From the NCBI GenBank assembly GCA_910583605.1, contig CAJTXN010000002.1, forward strand, positions 62,001 to 126,000: a stretch of 64,000 bases of DNA. The letters run 5' to 3'. This stretch comes from an uncultured Lachnospiraceae bacterium (GTDB lineage Bacteria; Bacillota; Clostridia; Lachnospirales; Lachnospiraceae). A program made the translations under genes and the position numbers. The notes beneath the pieces were generated by a model. The model did not search any database. It had not been told where the DNA came from and was given only the letters and a program-made list of their open reading frames with translations. Below, one piece after another: positions 27,142 to 35,460 of this stretch; position 1 is the first letter of the stretch, and every line of letters begins with the position of its first letter.

Positions 27142-28605
27142 TTATCGGTCAACCAGATTGATCAATTCCTGCATTTTTGAAGCAATGGTATCCAGAATTT
27201 TAGCATTGTCTTCTTCCGCATTCATGGTTTCGCTGGCATGTGCAGATACCTCTTCGGAAATAGCAGAAATGGTCTGGATGGAATCAACGATTACCAGATT
27301 TGCTTCTTTTAATTCAACAATACTGCTGGTAAGGGTTTCAATGCTGTCCCGGATGGAAAAAGTATTTGTCTGAATGGAATTAAAGCTGTCGGCAGTATTT
27401 ACCGTGGTTTGTTTTTCTTCATTAATACCGGAAATCATCTGGTAAATAACACCTACCACTTCGCTGATGGAGGAAGAAATATTGTGGATTAATTCCGTAA
27501 TATGTAAAGTAGCTTCATCTGTCTGGGTAGCCATTTTTGAAATTTCCGTTGCAACCACGGCAAAGCCTTTGCCGCTTTCACCGGCTCTGGCTGCTTCAAT
27601 ACTTGCATTCAATGCCAGCAGACCGGTCTGGGATGTAATGCCGCTGATCAATTCTACAATGGAATTCATCTCTTCTATGTACTTATTCAGTGTTTCCAGC
27701 TTTTTCGCTACATCGGCACCATTCTGCACGGAGATATCAACTTTCCGGACCAGTAAATCCACATCACGGTTACCGTTTTTAAGTACGATTAAAGTTTTTT
27801 GCATATTTTCTGCAATGCGGTTTGCCGCCTCGTTTACCATATCCACTTTATTCTGGATGGATTCGGTCTGCAGAATCTGATTCTGGACGGCTTCTGCAGT
27901 ATCCGTTGCGCCGGTGGATACTTCCTGCATGGCTTCTTTTGTGATTTTGGATGCATCATTCAGTTTTTCCAGTTCCGCATAAATGGTTTTAATCTCCGTT
28001 TTCATTTTAGAAGACAGATGGGAGATATCATTTAATACAAGTTCGGTCTTATTCTGTGCTTCCGTAACTTTTTCAATTTTCTGGTTCATGTTTTTGGTTA
28101 ATGTTCGGGCAGCAAAGAAAGAATAGAGAGTAATAAGAATCATTATTACAATCTGTATCACTGCACAATCACGGCCTGCATAGCCGAATTTTCCGGTATT
28201 GGCTCCGGCAATGACGATTCCTACATTTTCTAAAACAGTTATGGTATTGATCAGAAGAGAATATCTTACATCATTATAAAGAGATGCAACAAGTATCATT
28301 GGAATTACAAATACGAATACCATGCTATTGGTTGCCGTGATTAAGATAAAGAGATAAAAAATACCGAATCCGGTGGCTGCAAGGTGCTTGATCACCGGTG
28401 TTTCGTGATTTTTTCTCCAGAAAATAAGTTCCACTGCCACCGGTATAAATCCCAGTACGGCAGCAATCAATGCATACAGCCGGTCCAGTGAACCGGAAAA
28501 AGACTGAAGAATGCACAATATTGTCACTACAGTTACATCAATAATATGTGCAATCATTACAGTTTTGTTATTTCTTTCTAAATCTGAGGTAATTATTTTG
28601 TCCAT
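27142..28605 (-). CDS. Methyl-accepting chemotaxis protein with multi-span membrane sensor
   Basis: 487 residues. The first 175 are strongly hydrophobic, with about six membrane helices and only short loops, so the sensor is in the membrane and not an extracellular ligand domain. The cytoplasmic part holds the MCP signalling domain, with hairpin tip TGLLALNASIEAARAGESG near residue 330. The C-terminus is MQELINLVDR; no CheR-tethering pentapeptide is seen. It is followed by the hemerythrin gene on the same strand. The pair could report redox, O2 or membrane-energy state. Confidence 0.92.
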   Translation of the reverse strand: MDKIITSDLERNNKTVMIAHIIDVTVVTILCILQSFSGSLDRLYALIAAVLGFIPVAVELIFWRKNHETPVIKHLAATGFGIFYLFILITATNSMVFVFVIPMILVASLYNDVRYSLLINTITVLENVGIVIAGANTGKFGYAGRDCAVIQIVIMILITLYSFFAARTLTKNMNQKIEKVTEAQNKTELVLNDISHLSSKMKTEIKTIYAELEKLNDASKITKEAMQEVSTGATDTAEAVQNQILQTESIQNKVDMVNEAANRIAENMQKTLIVLKNGNRDVDLLVRKVDISVQNGADVAKKLETLNKYIEEMNSIVELISGITSQTGLLALNASIEAARAGESGKGFAVVATEISKMATQTDEATLHITELIHNISSSISEVVGVIYQMISGINEEKQTTVNTADSFNSIQTNTFSIRDSIETLTSSIVELKEANLVIVDSIQTISAISEEVSAHASETMNAEEDNAKILDTIASKMQELINLVDR

Positions 28606-28649
28606 ATGTTTATCCTTCCTTTCACTTTTCTACATTAAAAATTACTTTA

Positions 28650-28678
28650 ATTTTACTATAAATACACGGTTTTTTCAA
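28650..28678 (-). promoter_or_regulatory. Promoter for the minus-strand MCP/hemerythrin genes
   Basis: On the minus strand TTGAAA (28678-28673), a 17-bp spacer and TAAAAT (28655-28650). It ends about 45 bp before the MCP start. Confidence 0.65.
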
Positions 28679-28717
28679 GGAAAAGTGTTGAGCCGCTAAT
28701 AGAAGTCTGAGATTGTT

Positions 28718-28728
28718 TATGGTATAAT
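28718..28728 (+). promoter_or_regulatory. Extended -10 promoter for the RNase H gene
   Basis: TTATGGTATAAT: TATAAT at 28723-28728 preceded by TGG, i.e. an extended -10. The -35 region (TAGAAG) is poor. It is about 35 bp before the GGAGG site of the RNase H gene, back-to-back with the MCP promoter. Confidence 0.6.
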
Positions 28729-28760
28729 GATCATAAAAACGAACTGGAGGAGTGAATGGC

Positions 28761-29375
28761 ATGGCAAATAAATTTTATGCGGTAAAAGAGGGAAGAATCC
28801 CCGGTATTTATCTGAACTGGGAGGAATGTAAGGCCCAGGTAAACGGATATTCCGGCGCTGTATATAAAAGTTTTAGTTCAAAAAGTGAGGCACAGAGTTT
28901 TATGGAAAATCTTCAGGAAACCGTCAGTAAGAACACTCTTTGTCCCGAGTCCGAACCCGGTACGGTTACGGCATATGTGGACGGCAGTTACGGCGGCAGC
29001 GCAGATGAGTTTTCTTATGGAATGGTAATCCTGGACCATGGCAGAGAGTATAAATTTTCCCAAAAGATTGTTGATAAAGAACTGGCAGCAATGAATAATG
29101 TGGCAGGAGAAATCAAGGGAGCGGAAGCTGCCATGAAGTATGCACTGGACAAGGGGTTTCAGAAAGTTATCATTTACCATGATTATGAAGGGATTGCCCG
29201 GTGGTGTCTGGGAGAGTGGAAGACCAACCGGAAGGGAACAAAGGATTATAAAGAGTTTTATGACAGCATTAAAGACAGGCTGCAGGTTCAGTTTGTAAAG
29301 GTTGCGGGACATTCGGGAGATAAATATAATGATATGGCGGATGAGCTGGCAAAACAGGCATTGGGAATTACTTGA
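28761..29375 (+). CDS. Ribonuclease H family protein with viroplasmin-like N-terminal domain
   Basis: About 204 aa. The N-terminal domain (about 1-45; KFYAVKEGRIPGIYLNW...) is the caulimovirus viroplasmin/RNase H hybrid-binding fold that grips RNA:DNA duplexes. The C-terminal RNase HI domain (about 70-200) has the acidic residues of AYVDGSYGG, the E in GEIKGAEAAMKYAL, D in IYHDYEG and D in DMADELAKQ. It removes RNA from RNA:DNA hybrids. ATG 28761 is chosen over GTG 28752 because GGAGG lies 10 bases upstream. Its stop codon overlaps the -35 box of the queuosine operon promoter. Confidence 0.9.
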   Translation: MANKFYAVKEGRIPGIYLNWEECKAQVNGYSGAVYKSFSSKSEAQSFMENLQETVSKNTLCPESEPGTVTAYVDGSYGGSADEFSYGMVILDHGREYKFSQKIVDKELAAMNNVAGEIKGAEAAMKYALDKGFQKVIIYHDYEGIARWCLGEWKTNRKGTKDYKEFYDSIKDRLQVQFVKVAGHSGDKYNDMADELAKQALGIT

Positions 29376-29400
29376 CAGTACATTTTCAGTATGCTAGACT
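29372..29400 (+). promoter_or_regulatory. Promoter of the queuosine operon
   Basis: TTGACA at 29372-29377, a 17-bp spacer and TAGACT at 29395-29400 preceded by TGC (extended -10). The -35 box overlaps the stop codon of the RNase H gene. The transcript would start about 25 bp before the putative riboswitch. Confidence 0.8.
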
Positions 29401-29430
29401 TATCAAAGCTTACATATATAAAATTTTATA

Positions 29431-29476
29431 GGACAGTTTATTTGTACCATCCTGTCCCTAAACAAAACTAGGACTG
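29431..29476 (+). promoter_or_regulatory. Candidate preQ1 (class I-like) riboswitch aptamer
   Basis: A 6-bp stem GGACAG (29431-29436)/CTGTCC (29452-29457) closes a 15-nt loop. An A-rich tail, ctaaacaaaactagga (29458-29473), follows. The tail is very like the A-rich tail of known preQ1-I riboswitches (ACAAAACAAGG or AAAAACUAAGG types). It lies just after the promoter of the preQ1 biosynthesis operon and just before a terminator. The second pseudoknot stem is not obvious by eye and the loop is longer than in the best-known examples, so class assignment is tentative. Confidence 0.6.
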
Positions 29477-29508
29477 CAATATGAAATCCAAGGATTTCAG
29501 TATATAGA

Positions 29509-29537
29509 AAGCAGCCCTGTTTTGCGGCTGCTTTTTC
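29509..29537 (+). terminator. Attenuator terminator upstream of queD
   Basis: AAGCAGCC (29509-29516)/GGCTGCTT (29526-29533) with a 9-nt loop and a T-run to 29536, about 30 bp before queD. A small perfect hairpin GAAATCC/GGATTTC (29484-29499) precedes it. The aptamer tail TAGGACTGC can pair over about 8 of 9 positions with GCAGCCCTG of the terminator's 5' side, a ready-made antiterminator. Confidence 0.8.
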
Positions 29538-29567
29538 AATTTTTAAATTAGAAAGGTAAGATATTTC

Positions 29568-29990
29568 ATGTATAGTTTAACAATAGAACAGAGTTTTGAT
29601 TCGGCCCATTTTCTGGCGGGATATGAAGGAAAATGCGGAAATATTCACGGCCACAGATGGAGAGTGATCGTGGAGGTGAAGTCAGAGGAACTGCGGGAAG
29701 ATAAACAACAGAGAGGTATGTGTGTGGACTTTGCGGAGTTAAAGAAAGATTTGAAGTTAGAAGTGGAGAGTCTGGATCATACCTTTATTATAGAACAGAA
29801 TACATTAAGGGAACGGACATTGACAGCTTTGACAGAAGAAGGATTTCGGATTATACAGATGGAATTCCGGCCGACTGCCGAGAATTTTTCCAGATATTTT
29901 TATGAACAGATGACAGAAAAAGGTTATTGTGTGGCAGCCGTACATGTATATGAGACACCAAACAATTGTGCTTCTTACAGACCAGTGTGA
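29568..29990 (+). CDS. queD: 6-carboxytetrahydropterin synthase
   Basis: 140 aa. This is the tunnelling-fold enzyme that converts dihydroneopterin triphosphate to 6-carboxy-5,6,7,8-tetrahydropterin in queuosine precursor synthesis. Zinc ligands His14 (FDSAH), His27 and His29 (IHGHRW) and catalytic Cys23 are all present; DHTFI near residue 70 and ETPNN near residue 130 are also family motifs. First gene of a five-gene preQ1 set, downstream of the promoter and attenuator described above. Confidence 0.95.
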   Translation: MYSLTIEQSFDSAHFLAGYEGKCGNIHGHRWRVIVEVKSEELREDKQQRGMCVDFAELKKDLKLEVESLDHTFIIEQNTLRERTLTALTEEGFRIIQMEFRPTAENFSRYFYEQMTEKGYCVAAVHVYETPNNCASYRPV

Positions 29991-30056
29991 AACTTATGGA
30001 CACAGGTCATGATTTTATAATCATCTGTAAATTAAATTGGAGAAAAGAGGAAAGAA

Positions 30057-30725
30057 ATGGCGGAATACAAGGTTGTAGAGATATTCACAAGTATAAACGG
30101 AGAGGGGATGCGGGCCGGAGAACTGGCGGTATTTATAAGACTGCAGGGCTGTAATCTCCGATGCGGATATTGTGATACCATGTGGGCCAATGAGGCGGGG
30201 GCGGCATATACAAAAATGACGGCGGAAGAAATTCTGCAGAAAGTAAAAGATGCGGGAATCCGGAACATTACCCTGACCGGAGGGGAACCGCTGGATCAGC
30301 CAGATATCGGAGAATTAATCGAAAGGATTACATCAGATACATGGCTGCGGCTGGAAATAGAAACCAACGGAAGCATTTCGCTGGAGCCGTTTACCGGTTA
30401 TCCCAATCCTCCGGTATTTACCGTGGATTATAAACTGCCGGGCAGCGGAATGGAAACAGCCATGGATTTGGAGAATTTCAACCGGTTGAAACCGGATGAT
30501 ACGGTGAAATTTGTAGTATCGGATTTGAATGATTTAATCCGGGCAAAGGAGATTATCGGTCAATATGAACTGACAAAACGGTGTCATGTGATACTGAGTC
30601 CGGTCTTTGGAAATATAGAGCCGAAAGATATGGTAGAATTTATGAAAGAACAGAAATTAAATGACATAAGAATGCAGATTCAGATGCATAAAGTAATCTG
30701 GGACCCGGAACAAAGAGGGGTCTAG
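30057..30725 (+). CDS. queE: 7-carboxy-7-deazaguanine synthase (radical SAM)
   Basis: 222 aa. Radical-SAM enzyme that contracts the ring of 6-carboxytetrahydropterin to 7-carboxy-7-deazaguanine. The 4Fe-4S cysteines are Cys32, Cys36 and Cys39 in GCNLRCGYCDTMW. The substrate-end INGEGMRAG segment and TGGEPLDQP near residue 78 are characteristic. Length is normal for the Gram-positive QueE group. It follows queD by 66 bp with an AGAGGAAAG site. Confidence 0.95.
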   Translation: MAEYKVVEIFTSINGEGMRAGELAVFIRLQGCNLRCGYCDTMWANEAGAAYTKMTAEEILQKVKDAGIRNITLTGGEPLDQPDIGELIERITSDTWLRLEIETNGSISLEPFTGYPNPPVFTVDYKLPGSGMETAMDLENFNRLKPDDTVKFVVSDLNDLIRAKEIIGQYELTKRCHVILSPVFGNIEPKDMVEFMKEQKLNDIRMQIQMHKVIWDPEQRGV

Positions 30726-30746
30726 ATAGAAAGGTATGGCTATAGT

Positions 30747-31325
30747 ATGGCAATTGATACAGAAGCAATAAAGGAACATATACGAGGAATTTTAATTGCA
30801 CTGGGCGATAATCCGGACCGGGAGGGGCTAAAAGACACACCCGACCGGGTAGCGAGAATGTATGAAGAAGTATTTGAGGGGATGAATTATTCCAATCACG
30901 AGATTGCCCAGATGTTTAATAAGACGTTTTCGGATGAACTTCATTATGAAGTTGCGGGGCAGGATATGGTTATGGTAAAAGATATTGATATCTTCAGCTA
31001 TTGTGAGCATCATCTGGCGCTGATGTATGATATGAAGGTAGCAGTGGCATATATACCAAACGGGAAAGTAATCGGACTGAGCAAGATTGCCCGGATAGCG
31101 GATATGGTAGGAAAACGTTTGCAGTTACAGGAGCGGATCGGTTCGGATATAGCAGAAATCCTGCAGGAAATCCTGGACAGTGAGGATGTGGCAGTCATAA
31201 TAGAAGGTACCCATAGCTGTATGAGCGCCAGAGGCATAAAAAAATCGGCAGCCACCACCCGGACATATACATTGCGCGGGAAATTTAAAGAGGATAAATT
31301 GTTGCAAATGCGTTTGTTGCAGTAA
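30747..31325 (+). CDS. folE: GTP cyclohydrolase I
   Basis: 192 aa. It opens GTP to 7,8-dihydroneopterin triphosphate, the first step shared by folate and queuosine synthesis. Zinc ligands are in YCEHHLALM (Cys, His) near residue 88 and in HSCMSARG near residue 155; GLSKIARI and RLQLQERIG segments are also diagnostic. Its place between queE and queC suggests supply of QueD substrate. An out-of-frame ATG at 30736 lies between the AAAGG box and the start and would give only a short peptide. Confidence 0.96.
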   Translation: MAIDTEAIKEHIRGILIALGDNPDREGLKDTPDRVARMYEEVFEGMNYSNHEIAQMFNKTFSDELHYEVAGQDMVMVKDIDIFSYCEHHLALMYDMKVAVAYIPNGKVIGLSKIARIADMVGKRLQLQERIGSDIAEILQEILDSEDVAVIIEGTHSCMSARGIKKSAATTRTYTLRGKFKEDKLLQMRLLQ

Positions 31326-31411
31326 GGATACATCCAATTGTGCGGTATTGTAAACAGATTTGCGACCGTATGGTTGAAACATAAAATACGAAATATGGAA
31401 ATGAGGTAGAA

Positions 31412-32101
31412 ATGAAAGCATTAGTATTATTTAGCGGCGGAGTGGACAGTACCACCTGTCTCGGAATGGCAATAGATAAATATGGAAAGGAAAATGTGAC
31501 GGCGTTATCGGTTTCTTATGGGCAGAAGCATACGAAGGAAATAGAAGCTTCCTGTAAAATAGCGGAATATTATGGAGTGGAACATTTTTATCTGGATTTG
31601 GCTAAAATATTTGAGTATAGCGACTGTTCCCTGCTATCCCATTCGGATAAAGAGATACCACAGGAGTCTTATGCGGAACAGCTTACAAAGACCGATGGAA
31701 AACCGGTGTCAACTTATGTTCCGTTTCGAAACGGATTATTTCTGGCATCAGCTGCCAGCATAGCCATATCTAAAGAATGTGAAGTGATCTATTATGGCGC
31801 TCATGCAGATGATGCAGCAGGAAATGCGTACCCGGACTGCAGCAGTGCATTTAACCGGGCAATCAATGACGCAATTTTTATCGGGAGCGGGAATCAGTGC
31901 AGAGTGGAAGCTCCGTTTGTGGGACTGACAAAAGCACAGGTAGTGAAAATCGGATTGGATTTAAAAGTACCTTATGAGCTGACCTGGAGTTGTTACGAAG
32001 GACAGGAAAAACCCTGCGGTAAATGCGGCACCTGTATTGACCGGGCGGAAGCCTTCCGGCTGAATGGTATAGAGGACCCCGGAACAGTAAACGAGGCATA
32101 A
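31412..32101 (+). CDS. queC: 7-cyano-7-deazaguanine synthase
   Basis: 229 aa. ATP-dependent conversion of 7-carboxy-7-deazaguanine plus ammonia to preQ0. The N-type ATP-pyrophosphatase P-loop SGGVDSTT is at residues 8-15. The C-terminal zinc site is CYEGQEKPCGKCGTC near residue 195-210. YVPFRNGLFLA and GAHADDAAGNAYPDC are also family segments. GAGG precedes the ATG. Confidence 0.97.
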   Translation: MKALVLFSGGVDSTTCLGMAIDKYGKENVTALSVSYGQKHTKEIEASCKIAEYYGVEHFYLDLAKIFEYSDCSLLSHSDKEIPQESYAEQLTKTDGKPVSTYVPFRNGLFLASAASIAISKECEVIYYGAHADDAAGNAYPDCSSAFNRAINDAIFIGSGNQCRVEAPFVGLTKAQVVKIGLDLKVPYELTWSCYEGQEKPCGKCGTCIDRAEAFRLNGIEDPGTVNEA

Positions 32102-32117
32102 GAGGAAAGGAACGAAT

Positions 32118-32615
32118 ATGCGTATGAGCGGAAGAGAACAGGAACAATCAATATCATTACTTGGAAATCAGGGAACAAAGTATCCCATGGATTATGCACC
32201 TGAAGTGTTGGAGACCTTTGTGAATAAACATCCGGACAATGACTATATTGTAAAGTTTAACTGCCCGGAATTTACCAGTCTGTGTCCGATCACGGGACAG
32301 CCGGATTTTGCAGCCATTACTATTTCCTATATTCCGGCAGAACGAATGGTGGAGAGTAAATCCTTAAAATTATATTTGTTTAGTTTTCGAAATCATGGAG
32401 ATTTTCATGAGGATTGTGTCAATATAATAATGAAAGATCTGATAAAACTGATGGAACCGAAATATATTGAAGTCTGGGGAAAATTTACACCCCGTGGCGG
32501 CATTTCCATTGATCCTTACTGTAATTACGGGAAACCAGGAACCAGGTGGGAAAAGATGGCGGAAGAGAGGCTGCTTCATCATGATATGTATCCGGAGAAA
32601 GTAGATAACCGTTAA
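32118..32615 (+). CDS. queF: NADPH-dependent 7-cyano-7-deazaguanine reductase (preQ1 synthase)
   Basis: 165 aa, the short (type I, YkvM-like) form. It reduces the nitrile of preQ0 to the aminomethyl of preQ1. The catalytic Cys is in SLCPITGQPDF near residue 57, and ESKSLKLYLFSFRNHGDFHE gives the QueF motif with the catalytic Asp/His region. With queD, queE, folE and queC it completes GTP to preQ1. Tgt and QueA, needed for tRNA insertion, are not in the window. Confidence 0.96.
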   Translation: MRMSGREQEQSISLLGNQGTKYPMDYAPEVLETFVNKHPDNDYIVKFNCPEFTSLCPITGQPDFAAITISYIPAERMVESKSLKLYLFSFRNHGDFHEDCVNIIMKDLIKLMEPKYIEVWGKFTPRGGISIDPYCNYGKPGTRWEKMAEERLLHHDMYPEKVDNR

Positions 32616-32659
32616 AAGCGGAAAAGCCGTGAAGCAAGAGTGTGAGAGATGGAGGATTT

Positions 32660-34066
32660 ATGTTACCGCAGGATTTTACAAAAAGAATGAAGGACATGCT
32701 GGGCGAGGAATTTGAAGTATTTCAAAACAGTTATAATCATGAAAAATATCAGGCGTTCCGAATTAATGGATTAAAGGGAAATGCCGATATGTTTCGGCAG
32801 TATTACGGTAATATATGCAAATTGTCCGGGCAAAAGGAAGATCATTTAACAGCGGTTCCATGGTGCGGAAGCGGGTGGTATTATCCGGCAGATGTCCGGA
32901 TGGGAAAACACCCTTACCACGAAGCAGGTGTTTATTATATTCAGGAGCCCAGTGCCATGGCGCCGGCAGAATATTTGGCAGCCGAACCGGGAGAGCGGGT
33001 ATTGGATCTGTGTGCGGCGCCTGGTGGAAAAAGTACACAGATTGCTGCTGCCATGCAGGGACGGGGGATTTTGATCTGTAATGAAATTCATCCGGCCCGG
33101 GCGAAAATATTATCCGAAAATATAGAAAGAATGGGAGTGCGTAATGCCATTGTGACAAATGAGTCTCCTGCAAATCTTTCCCGGATTTTTATAAACTATT
33201 TTGATAAGATTATGGTAGATGCTCCATGTTCCGGAGAAGGAATGTTTCGGAAAAATCCGGAGGCACAGGAAGAGTGGAGTCAGGAAAATGTCAGACTGTG
33301 TGCAGAGCGGCAGGTGGAGATTCTGGAAGCGGCAGCAGGAATGTTAAAGCCCGGCGGTCGTATGGTATATTCTACCTGTACGTTTTCTCCGGAGGAAAAT
33401 GAAGGCAGTATATCCCGGTTTTTACACAAACATGTGGAGTTTTATATTGAAGAAGTGACGTTGTATGACGGAATGGAAACAGGAAATCCGGAGTGGTGCC
33501 AACAGCCGGCGGAACATATAGAAAGAACCATACGACTGTGGCCTCACAGGGTCCGGGGAGAAGGACATTTTCTTGCAGTTCTGCGTAAAAGGGGAAGCGG
33601 GCCGCAGGAGCGTTCTGGAAGCAGATACGGGGAGGAAAAAGGTATCTCACTGAAAGAATGCAGGGAATGTATGGAATTTTGCGAAGCATATTTAAAAGAA
33701 CTGCCCGAGGGAATCCCGGTCCGGTTTGGGGATACGATAAATCTTCTGCCTGCGGGGGCGCCTTCCCTGCATAAATTAAAGGTTCTGCGTGCAGGATTGC
33801 AGCTTGGCACCGTGATGAAAAAACGGTTTGAACCCTCTCATTCCCTGGCGCTGGCGCTGAAACCGGAAGAAGCGGTCTATAGTGTGAACCTGCCTGCGGA
33901 GGACAGGAGAATATTTGATTATATCAACGGGCAGACCTTTGAATTGCAGGGGGAAAAGGGCTGGCATCTGGTGTGTGTGGACGGATATAGTCTGGGTTTT
34001 GGAAAACTGGCCGGCGGAATCATGAAGAATCACTATCCAAAAGGACTAAGAAAGATGTTAAGATAA
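32660..34066 (+). CDS. RsmB/NOP-family rRNA (cytosine-5) methyltransferase
   Basis: About 468 aa. The N-terminal Rossmann methyltransferase (about 1-305) has LDLCAAPGGKSTQIAAAM (SAM binding), the VDAPCSGEGMFRKNP catalytic motif and the YSTCTFSPEENE motif with the second Cys. The C-terminal part (about 380-468) is the RsmF-like RNA-binding region. It methylates cytosine in rRNA. ATG 32660 is chosen because GGAGG is 4 bases upstream; GTG 32642 lies before the ribosome site. It begins 45 bp after queF and may be read by the same transcript, an RNA-modification theme. Confidence 0.93.
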   Translation: MLPQDFTKRMKDMLGEEFEVFQNSYNHEKYQAFRINGLKGNADMFRQYYGNICKLSGQKEDHLTAVPWCGSGWYYPADVRMGKHPYHEAGVYYIQEPSAMAPAEYLAAEPGERVLDLCAAPGGKSTQIAAAMQGRGILICNEIHPARAKILSENIERMGVRNAIVTNESPANLSRIFINYFDKIMVDAPCSGEGMFRKNPEAQEEWSQENVRLCAERQVEILEAAAGMLKPGGRMVYSTCTFSPEENEGSISRFLHKHVEFYIEEVTLYDGMETGNPEWCQQPAEHIERTIRLWPHRVRGEGHFLAVLRKRGSGPQERSGSRYGEEKGISLKECRECMEFCEAYLKELPEGIPVRFGDTINLLPAGAPSLHKLKVLRAGLQLGTVMKKRFEPSHSLALALKPEEAVYSVNLPAEDRRIFDYINGQTFELQGEKGWHLVCVDGYSLGFGKLAGGIMKNHYPKGLRKMLR

Positions 34067-34095
34067 AGATTTTAAAAGAACAATGGAGGATGATT

Positions 34096-35460
34096 ATGGA
34101 ATTACCAAAAGAGAGAAATCCGCTGGGTGAAGAACGCGTGGGAAATCTTCTGAAACAATTTGCGGTACCGAGTATTATTGCCATGCTGGTAAGTTCCCTG
34201 TATAATATTGTTGATCAGTTTTTTATCGGTCAGAAGATAAAGGAGTTGGGAAATGCGGCTACCAATATCTCTTTTCCGCTATCCATATCCTGTGTGGCGA
34301 TCGCACTTTTATTCGGAATCGGTGGTGCTTCCGCTTTTAATCTGGCGATGGGAAAGGGAAAAAAGGAAGAGGCCGTGTATTATCTGGGGAATGCCGCAGT
34401 ATGTATGTTTGGCTGCGGATTGCTCCTGTGTATGATAACGGAGCTGTTTCTTGAGCCGATGCTCCGGTTTTTCGGTTCGCCGGAGAATGTACTGGGGTAT
34501 GCAATGACGTATACGAGAATCGTGGGATTTGGATTTCCGTTTCTGATCTTTGCTACCGGAGGAGGTCATCTGATCCGGGCAGACGGAGCGCCCAAATTTA
34601 CCATGTTCTGCAATCTGGCAGGAGCCATGATCAATACGGTACTGGATGCACTGTTTATTTTCGGATTTGACTGGGGAATGGCAGGTGCGGCATGGGCTAC
34701 GGTCATCGGGCAGGTGGTTTCATTTCTTATGGCGGCATGGTATCTGTGTCACTGCAGAACCGTGACCATAGAGAGGAAGCATCTGGTAATCCGCCGGAAA
34801 TATGTGGGAACGATATCGGCACTGGGAGCGGCGCCCTGCAGCAATCAGCTGGCTATGATGGCAGTACAGATCGTAATGAATAAATCCCTGAAATATTATG
34901 GCTCCAGGTCCGTTTACGGAGAAGCGGTTCCCATTGCCTGCGTCGGAATTATTACAAAAGTTAATCAGGTTTTCATGTCTTTTCTGATCGGTATCTCCCA
35001 GGGACTGCAGCCGATTGTCAGTTTTAATTACGGGGCAGGTAAATATGGGAGAGTAAAAGAAGCGTTTCGGAAGGCCATAATTTCCTGTTTTATTTTATCC
35101 GTGATAGCATTTCTGGCATTTCAGTTTCTTCCGAGACAGATTATTTCGGTGTTTGGTGACGGCTCCGAGGAATATTACCGGTTTGCCGTCAATTATTTTC
35201 GGATTTTCCTGTTATTTACATTTATAAATTTTATGCAGCCCATTGCATCTAATTTTCTGACATCCATTGGAAAACCAAAGAGGGGAATTTTTCTGTCACT
35301 TACCAGACAGATTATCTTCCTGTTGCCGCTGTTACTGCTGTTTCCGTTGTTTACGGGAATCGACGGCATAGTCTATGCAGGTCCGGCTGCTGATTTAATG
35401 GCGGCGCTGACGTCTATTGTTATGGTAACGGCAGAATTCAGAAGGAGTGAATACAAATGA
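34096..35460 (+). CDS. MATE family efflux transporter
   Basis: About 454 aa, with about 12 membrane helices. It starts with GNLLKQFAVPSIIAMLVSSL and DQFFIGQKI, typical of the MATE group related to MepA/NorM of Firmicutes; AINFALGKG-like NLAMGKGKKEEA lies near residue 85. ATG 34096 follows GGAGG by 6-7 bases; an ATG at 34090 overlaps the ribosome site. Its stop overlaps the start of the CmpB-like gene by 4 bp (ATGA), so the two are translationally coupled. Confidence 0.92.
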   Translation: MELPKERNPLGEERVGNLLKQFAVPSIIAMLVSSLYNIVDQFFIGQKIKELGNAATNISFPLSISCVAIALLFGIGGASAFNLAMGKGKKEEAVYYLGNAAVCMFGCGLLLCMITELFLEPMLRFFGSPENVLGYAMTYTRIVGFGFPFLIFATGGGHLIRADGAPKFTMFCNLAGAMINTVLDALFIFGFDWGMAGAAWATVIGQVVSFLMAAWYLCHCRTVTIERKHLVIRRKYVGTISALGAAPCSNQLAMMAVQIVMNKSLKYYGSRSVYGEAVPIACVGIITKVNQVFMSFLIGISQGLQPIVSFNYGAGKYGRVKEAFRKAIISCFILSVIAFLAFQFLPRQIISVFGDGSEEYYRFAVNYFRIFLLFTFINFMQPIASNFLTSIGKPKRGIFLSLTRQIIFLLPLLLLFPLFTGIDGIVYAGPAADLMAALTSIVMVTAEFRRSEYK

